Shown here: piece by piece, positions 41,138-45,643 of the stretch
Layout: each line of letters begins with the position of its first letter
Numbering within the stretch: position 1 is the first letter of the stretch
Source of the DNA: Chloroflexota bacterium
Lineage (GTDB): Bacteria > Chloroflexota > Anaerolineae > Anaerolineales > Villigracilaceae
Length of the DNA stretch: 45,643 nucleotides
Assembly: GCA_023459215.1 (NCBI GenBank)
Contig: JAEWVF010000062.1
Span: 1 to 45,643, forward strand
Direction: 5' to 3'
Position numbers and translations under genes: made by a program
The notes under the pieces: generated by a model
Databases searched by the model: none
Told to the model about the DNA's origin: nothing
What the model saw: only the letters and a program-made list of their open reading frames with translations

Positions 41138-41812
41138 TCATTTAAGCTGGAACGTTTTTATTGTCCTTGTGGAAATTTTGCGGTTGTACCAATCGTGCTC
41201 CACCAGCGAGATGCTTTGGATTGGTTCCTCTCCGATTTCGACTTCCCGGCAAGTTTCAATAACATCTGCGAAAAGGCTTGGCTGGGTAAGCGCTTTTCTG
41301 AAACGAACAAAAGTGGCATGGACAGACTTTGATTCGTATCTTTCGGTATTGGCAATGCCATATTGCGGCAGATGCGCGCGAATTTTCTCCCGCAGGGCAA
41401 CGACTGAGCCATTATCGTAACCTGTTAAAAGCCCTGCTTCGCGGCTGAAGACAATCCCTTTGAAGGTCACATAAAAACTATTGAAAGTTGCCAATGCTTC
41501 GCTGGCGAGGCTGACAAACGTATCGTCCAGCGCTGCGCTTGGCAAATATCTCGGATGGGCAGAAATCAAATCAAAGACGGTAATGTGGAGATCGGCAGAC
41601 GGATAATAATATTGCCCCGGTTCCTGCTTGCGCAAAACTTGTGTGGCGCGCTCGTAATTTTTCGCAATGCGGCTTAGGGGGATAATTAAACTTATTCCGC
41701 GGCGAAAATCAGGGACGGAGTCGCGCAGGTAGGGGTCAACAAGGATATCGCCTTTGCGGATGCAGGCAATATTCTTTTGGTGAATGGACTCATATAAAGA
41801 AGTTATGTTCAT
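41138..41812 (-). CDS. 2H phosphoesterase-like protein (cassette gene)
   Basis: A 224-residue protein with two HxT motifs at the right spacing: LHITVF (His76, Thr78) and VHATFV (His165, Thr167). These define the 2H superfamily (RNA 2',5'-ligase/cyclic phosphodiesterase, LigT and 2',5'-oligoadenylate-type enzymes), so it acts on RNA ends, ADP-ribose-like cyclic phosphates or cyclic oligonucleotides. I set the start at ATG 41812; the longer frame (to 41896) is encoded by the attC-type repeat. A role against or in nucleotide-signalling defence is speculation. Confidence 0.75.
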   Translation of the reverse strand: MNITSLYESIHQKNIACIRKGDILVDPYLRDSVPDFRRGISLIIPLSRIAKNYERATQVLRKQEPGQYYYPSADLHITVFDLISAHPRYLPSAALDDTFVSLASEALATFNSFYVTFKGIVFSREAGLLTGYDNGSVVALREKIRAHLPQYGIANTERYESKSVHATFVRFRKALTQPSLFADVIETCREVEIGEEPIQSISLVEHDWYNRKISTRTIKTFQLK

Positions 41813-41869
41813 TGGGTTATCGAACCGCCGGGGATTAAGAGTCGGTTTTAGCCTTACTTCCGCCTTTTG

Positions 41870-41943
41870 CGCAGGCTTTGGCCCGTTTTTCATCACTGGT
41901 ATAGGTTCCTGATGGGCAGGTTTCTCAGCACGCTTTGTTGGGC
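41870..41943 (-). other. attC right half, homologous to 44855-44930
   Basis: The two stretches share GGTTCCTGATGG, GGTTTCT and ACGCTTTGTTRGSC and end in a GTT core (GTTGGGC 41937-41943) close to the stop of the upstream gene. The left half is unclear. Confidence 0.55.
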
Positions 41944-42010
41944 GGCGTTTGCTTCATGATTATTCATGGTGAAAGATACAAGATTAGTAATAGGATCATC
42001 TTTACATGTA

Positions 42011-42601
42011 TTAATCCGACAATTTTTCACTATGAAAATTGTCGTGAAGAATGTATTTGGTAACTCCAACTAAGAATCCGTGAAATACACCAGTATGTTG
42101 ATCTCCAGCATAGCATCGGTAATCTGATATATACCTGCCGAGACCGTCTTTATGCAGTTTCTCGGAAAGCTTTGTATAAAGATAGGGATGTTCCACAACA
42201 AGTTTGTTCAGCAAACTTTCCAACGTAAATTCTCTAGGCATTGTCAGGCTTATCTGTTTATATGATGAAAAACGAAGCGCGTCGAATAAATACAAGCTCA
42301 CAAATGTATCTAATTGGGAAAAGTAGTGGCAATACGTTAGTTTAACAACCCTGTCATACTTAACATCTAAAAACATCCTTTCGCTACCAATTAATCCTTG
42401 TTTCCCATCCGCGGTCACAATGGGATAATTCCATTCATCCACGATATAAACGCTAGGATCATTTTCAAAATCCTTCAACGAATATTCTGGTGGATCATTG
42501 TTTGTTATTGTAAGTGAGTTATAAACTGGTTTTAAAAGTACAATGCTTCCCCTTGCTAACCCCAGCTTCCCATTTTCCTCGAAAATACGATAGGTACTCA
42601 T
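42011..42601 (-). CDS. WG-repeat-like protein (cassette gene)
   Basis: A 196-residue cytoplasmic protein. It opens with a WG-type repeat (FEENGKLGLARGSIVLLKPVYNSL, about 7-30) and a second (DGKQGLIGSERMFLDVKYDRV), then a helical domain. WG repeats occur in many uncharacterised and some immunity proteins. It follows the Zn-ribbon protein at 46 bp on the same strand with no core site between, so the two share one cassette. Confidence 0.6.
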   Translation of the reverse strand: MSTYRIFEENGKLGLARGSIVLLKPVYNSLTITNNDPPEYSLKDFENDPSVYIVDEWNYPIVTADGKQGLIGSERMFLDVKYDRVVKLTYCHYFSQLDTFVSLYLFDALRFSSYKQISLTMPREFTLESLLNKLVVEHPYLYTKLSEKLHKDGLGRYISDYRCYAGDQHTGVFHGFLVGVTKYILHDNFHSEKLSD

Positions 42602-42647
42602 AGTGAGAAGTCTTTAGAAAAGAAATTCATGCTATCCATTTCCCAAT

Positions 42648-43400
42648 TCAATCATAGAATGCGTGCGACATAAAAGCGCAAAAGAATCCTTCACGCCCGT
42701 CTCTAAACTTATCTGCAACTTCATTGGCTAGCATACCTGGCAGCCACAATTCTATTTCATATTGACCGTTATCGAAAAAGTGACACCTGAGCTTTTCTGG
42801 ATATTCTTTGCCTTGCCAAGTCAACGAGAAGTCATAATCAAAATTGATTACAACCTTACCTGATTCATAGATTTCGCGCACATCCTTGAAATATTGCGAA
42901 TTTTCCATGTCAGGCATGTTATAAGGTTTTAGGACGGAAAGCCATCGAATGCACTTTTGAATAGCTTCCAGGGAGTCGATCAAGAAGAATGCAGAAACAG
43001 GCGGTGATGTACTCTTTTTCATCATCTCCGCATGTGCAATTGGATCCCACGTGCTTTTCGCTGTTGGACCTGTCGCTGGTACCTGTTTTTCGTCATCAGA
43101 AATATAGGACTGTTTGGTATTATCTACCGCTGCACTTGTGAAGATGTCATTTCGTACAGAAACAGTGAGCCAAAAGTCACGTTCACAGTTTGGGCAGACG
43201 GCATAAGCTTCATCATCGTAATTGCCTCCATCGGGGCGTGTTTCTGGTGTTTTGACACCCATGCCATCCCAACGCAATTGATCCCCCATACGATAGTAAG
43301 TCAAATCTCTCAGCCCAAAGCGGAAATCGGCTTCCATTTCTGCCTCAACGCCGCAGCGGGGACAGACGATGGTCAACAAGAGATAGTTGTAGATTGACAT
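42648..43400 (-). CDS. Zinc-ribbon protein, unknown function (cassette gene)
   Basis: A 250-residue protein with two CxxC pairs (VCPRCG about 12-17; VCPNCE about 68-73), which probably bind one zinc. The C-terminal domain (about 150-250) is mixed alpha/beta with KVVINFDYDFSLTWQGKEYP. No family recognised. I set the start at ATG 43400, 22 nt after the GCCCAAC core at 43423; the longer frame starts in the repeat element and is not credible. Partner of the WG-like gene. Confidence 0.65.
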   Translation of the reverse strand: MSIYNYLLLTIVCPRCGVEAEMEADFRFGLRDLTYYRMGDQLRWDGMGVKTPETRPDGGNYDDEAYAVCPNCERDFWLTVSVRNDIFTSAAVDNTKQSYISDDEKQVPATGPTAKSTWDPIAHAEMMKKSTSPPVSAFFLIDSLEAIQKCIRWLSVLKPYNMPDMENSQYFKDVREIYESGKVVINFDYDFSLTWQGKEYPEKLRCHFFDNGQYEIELWLPGMLANEVADKFRDGREGFFCAFMSHAFYD

Positions 43401-43422
43401 TTGACTAAACCTTTTGCCAGAT

Positions 43423-43429
43423 GCCCAAC
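43423..43429 (-). other. attC-type core site before the Zn-ribbon gene
   Basis: Plus GCCCAAC/minus GTTGGGC, 22 nt before the start codon. Element copy C begins at the next base; the right partner of this attC is not evident. Confidence 0.6.
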
Positions 43430-43609
43430 GAGACTGTCGAAAAAAAAACCTTTGCGCGAAAAATCTTCGCAAAAATTTCCCACCGGACACTCAAAAACGG
43501 GAGCAAAGGTCACGAAAGCGGTCTTTTGGCGCGAAAGCAGGGTGCTTTTTGATGAGCTTGTCCCATTTTCAAGTGCTCCGTTTTGAAAAAGGACTTTTTC
43601 GACAGTTTC
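43430..43609. mobile_element. ORF-less inverted-repeat element, copy C (intact)
   Basis: 180 bp with GAGACTGTCGAAAAA at the left and the complement of GAAACTGTCGAAAAA at the right end. AAC flanks both ends (43427-43429, 43610-43612). It is closely related to copy D along its whole length (TCTTCGCAAAAATTTCCCAC shared). Confidence 0.85.
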
Positions 43610-43820
43610 AACGGCTGGCTTTAGCGGCAAAAGCGGGATTTGGCGGGAAAAGCCAAAAGGCCAAAAAACCAGTGGTGTGAATCCCACCCAAAAGCGGAGA
43701 ACCACCCCGCCGCAAACAGCATTGCCAGAAGAAAGTGTAGCACGAAGCCGGAACGATTGGCAAGACTTTTGCCCAAGATGGGGAATCTGATAAACAGCGG
43801 CTTCAAAACCTTCACTAAGA

Positions 43821-43860
43821 AAAAAGGCCTCACATCTGGGGAAAGATGCGAGGCCTTTTT
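43821..43860 (-). terminator. Bidirectional terminator after the 214-aa membrane protein gene
   Basis: A 17-bp near-perfect stem (43821-43837 with 43844-43860, AAAAAGGCCTC..ATCT) has A- and T-runs on both sides. The flank after it (to 43920) repeats the sequence after the terminator at 33766-33820. Confidence 0.88.
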
Positions 43861-43948
43861 CATTCTCTTTTTCATTCATCCCTTGATGTGGCTATTATAT
43901 TAATCGGTGGGCTGCTTCTTGCTTTTCCAGCGGCATTGCTTCTCAACA

Positions 43949-44593
43949 CTACGCAAGATTGGAGTCCAAAACAATATCATGGGCAAATCCAGTCATGAAG
44001 GTCAATGGAAGAGCGATGACTTCCATCCCAAGGCAAAATAGCATCATTGATAAAACTACTTCTGAATCCCTCACACCCGGTACAAATCCAGTCGTGGCAA
44101 TGACGAGAGCAAACACAAGCAGTCCAGCACTCATTGCCAGAGACCCGGGCCATAGCCTGGCGAGTAGCTTTTGAATCTTGATTGACAGAATCTTCCGCCA
44201 CCAGGCTAGCGGTTGATTAATACGAGTGGAAACCAGCCAGATAAACGGAAAGAATAAGATCTGCGCAACTCCTCCTCCGACCAAAAGAAGTACAACGAAG
44301 AGCAGGATGAGAATAGTCGGTCCATTCTTCTTGTGAACGAAACCGAGCGACCAGAGGATGATAGCAAAGCCCACAAGCATGGCCGAGATGCCAGCCAGCA
44401 AAAAGGTAGGAAGAAGGGTGAAGGCGGGCTCATTGCCATGTGGCCACATCTTCTGAGCTTCTCCGATAGCAAAGATAAACAAGCCATTTGTGGGCACATT
44501 TCCTTGAAGTGTCTCAAAGAAGCCGTGGCTGACCCCGGAGATTCCAAAGATTGTTCCCAATGTTGCCACGTTGACTCTAGTTGCTTTATTCAT
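43949..44593 (-). CDS. Multi-pass membrane protein, unknown function (cassette gene)
   Basis: A 214-residue protein with five to six transmembrane helices (about 9-30, 60-80, 91-118, 150-172, 180-203). The amphipathic segment GEAQKMWPHGNEPAFTL lies outside the membrane. No family recognised. It starts 33 nt after the GCCCAAC core (44627) and is ended by a bidirectional terminator. Confidence 0.65.
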   Translation of the reverse strand: MNKATRVNVATLGTIFGISGVSHGFFETLQGNVPTNGLFIFAIGEAQKMWPHGNEPAFTLLPTFLLAGISAMLVGFAIILWSLGFVHKKNGPTILILLFVVLLLVGGGVAQILFFPFIWLVSTRINQPLAWWRKILSIKIQKLLARLWPGSLAMSAGLLVFALVIATTGFVPGVRDSEVVLSMMLFCLGMEVIALPLTFMTGFAHDIVLDSNLA

Positions 44594-44626
44594 TGCTTTT
44601 GTTCTTTATCCTCTTTGATCAGTGCT

Positions 44627-44930
44627 GCCCAACGAGCCTGTCGAAAAACCCTTCGGACAAAAAATCTTCGCAAAAATTTCCCACCGGACACTCAAAAACG
44701 GGAGCAAGAGTCACGAAAGCGATCCTTTGGCGCGAAAACAGGGCGCTTTTTGATGAGCTTGTCCCATTTTCAAGTGCTCCGTTTTGGGAAAGGAACTTTT
44801 GCGACAGTTAAAGCCCGGGCCGAATTTTGTCGTTTTTGACATTAATTCTGCGATTTGCACAGGCCCAGGCCCATTTTTTACCCCGGCAAGGGTTCCTGAT
44901 GGACGGGTTTCTTAGGACGCTTTGTTAGCC
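44627..44930 (-). other. attC-type site interrupted by element copy D
   Basis: Left core GCCCAAC (44627-44633), right core GTTAGCC (44924-44930). The right half (44855-44930) is homologous to 41870-41943. With the element removed the site would be about 130 bp. Confidence 0.6.
44634..44809. mobile_element. ORF-less inverted-repeat element, copy D
   Basis: About 176 bp, starting GAGCCTGTCGAAAAA right after the AAC core and ending GCGACAGTTA. The ends have diverged by one to three bases from copies B and C. It has no coding capacity. Confidence 0.8.
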
Positions 44931-44937
44931 CGCGTTT

Positions 44938-45609
44938 TTATTGACTGGGTTTGTACTCAACCAAGACAAACTTTTCATGTCGTAATCCGCTATGATGTAC
45001 ATACTCGTGTTTTACAAATCCAATTCCTGAGCAAAAAGTTTCATATGCTATATCAGTATTTGTATCTATAAAAAACACGTAACAGCCTTCAAATTTACCG
45101 TAAGGCACTTCGACATTTTCGAGGTATTTTGCGTACCATCTATTATAAGAAAAGTCGGAGCGCAAATACCATGACGCGTTATCTGAGACTGGAAATTGAT
45201 AAATTTTTGCACGGTCTCGAAAAATCCCATCTCCTGAAAGGATATATTCGTAATTGTCGGGCTGTCTCCAAATATCTTTTGAAGGTGCTGGCTCTAACTC
45301 TTGATGTAAAGTGAAAACTATTTTCCCATCCGACTGAACAATTTCTTGAACAACGTCAATTGTGATAATTCCTGACCATTTATCCAGTTGAGCGCCTTCA
45401 ACAGGACTTTGCTTGGAAATCTCCGCAGAGTATTTCCATGTTGTGCCTACCGTAAGAGGAAAATCAGCAAGAATTAGAGATGTTGGTACGGGTGTCGGTG
45501 TTGACGATGGCGAAAGAGTCTGCGTAGGAAATGTTTCTGCATTTGTGTTTGAATCAACGCACGCCGAAATCATAAGCATAACGAATGTGATAAAGAGAAT
45601 TCGACGCAT
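44938..45609 (-). CDS. Lipoprotein, unknown function (cassette gene)
   Basis: A 223-residue protein with a lipoprotein signal peptide and lipobox ISAC (Cys17), followed by a Ser/Thr/Pro-rich linker (about 20-45) and a beta-rich domain (DFPLTVGTTWKYSAEI, GIITIDVVQEI, NYEYILSGDG). It resembles outer-surface lipoproteins of unknown role. It starts 25 nt after the GGCTAAC core at 45635. It is the first cassette seen from the right side. Confidence 0.7.
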   Translation of the reverse strand: MRRILFITFVMLMISACVDSNTNAETFPTQTLSPSSTPTPVPTSLILADFPLTVGTTWKYSAEISKQSPVEGAQLDKWSGIITIDVVQEIVQSDGKIVFTLHQELEPAPSKDIWRQPDNYEYILSGDGIFRDRAKIYQFPVSDNASWYLRSDFSYNRWYAKYLENVEVPYGKFEGCYVFFIDTNTDIAYETFCSGIGFVKHEYVHHSGLRHEKFVLVEYKPSQ

Positions 45610-45634
45610 TGCACTTTTGACCTTGAAGGAAGCG

Positions 45635-45641
45635 GGCTAAC
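45635..45641 (-). other. Core site at the right edge of the window
   Basis: Plus GGCTAAC, minus GTTAGCC, identical to the right core of the attC at 44924-44930. It lies 25 nt before the lipoprotein start. The array continues beyond the window. Confidence 0.55.
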
Positions 45642-45643
45642 GG

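Noticed and set aside
41813..41896. Longer N-terminus of the 2H phosphoesterase (start at 41896)
   Set aside because: It is written by the attC-type repeat also found at 44855-44930; the internal ATG at 41812 gives a normal 2H length.
43401..43490. Longer N-terminus of the Zn-ribbon protein (start at 43490)
   Set aside because: The extra 30 codons are encoded by the core site and repeat element copy C, and the internal ATG has the standard cassette spacing.

Overview
The window looks like chromosome from a free-living, GC-rich bacterium, most probably a member of the Chloroflexota (Anaerolineae-like). This is inferred from gene content and style: an archaeal/eukaryotic-type prolyl-tRNA synthetase, a stand-alone AAA+ ATPase with an N-terminal helical domain, an M32 carboxypeptidase, a BMP-family lipoprotein, DUF2721 and DUF3307 proteins, very clean TATAAT boxes (several only 6-7 nt before an ATG) and repeat-rich intergenic DNA. 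No rRNA or other taxonomic marker is present to prove it.

Region 1 (1-33,710) is ordinary chromosome with about 33 genes. On the minus strand from 1 to 8,115 are a BMP lipoprotein with possible GntR-type operators, a DUF2721 protein, a translationally coupled PLP lyase and membrane-anchored GH3-like hydrolase, a glycerophosphodiesterase and the AAA+ ATPase. From 8,258 to 16,842 come a GT2 transferase, a HEAT-like protein, ProS, a LOG protein, a MazG-like protein, an overlapping operon of two ABC permeases plus CCA-adding enzyme, and an Mrr-type endonuclease that is frameshifted in an A-tract. From 16,878 to 25,530 there is an inositol-monophosphatase-like protein carrying an inserted tandem repeat, an NmrA-like protein, a GbsR regulator with a consensus promoter and operator, YtxH, AspRS and an unrecognised two-gene operon. 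A tRNA-Arg(UCU) follows, then a stress/proteostasis run (Tpx, Hsp20, Lon, receiver protein, GNAT, Mog), an M32 carboxypeptidase and an aminotransferase.

Several intergenic gaps in Region 1 hold degenerate 7-8-nt tandem words that run in one direction and then in the reverse complement, giving large imperfect hairpins. The words differ by locus but the architecture is shared, and many arrays abut stop codons; one encodes the end of the LOG protein.

Region 2 (about 33,770-45,643) is different: more AT-rich for much of its length, with thirteen small unrelated genes, all on the minus strand. Nine of them have an RYYYAAC-like core 19-40 nt before the start codon, and many have a GTTRRRY-like core just after the stop. 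Two intervals (35,203-35,359 and 36,192-36,491) fold as good integron attC sites with extrahelical bases. I interpret the region as an integron gene-cassette array without a visible integrase (a CALIN); cassette orientation predicts that an integrase, if present, lies beyond the right edge. A 155-180-bp ORF-less element with 15-bp terminal inverted repeats occurs four times, each time exactly at the AAC of an attC core. It could be a transposon-derived MITE with attC preference or a minimal cassette moved by the integrase itself, and it is the most interesting object in the window.
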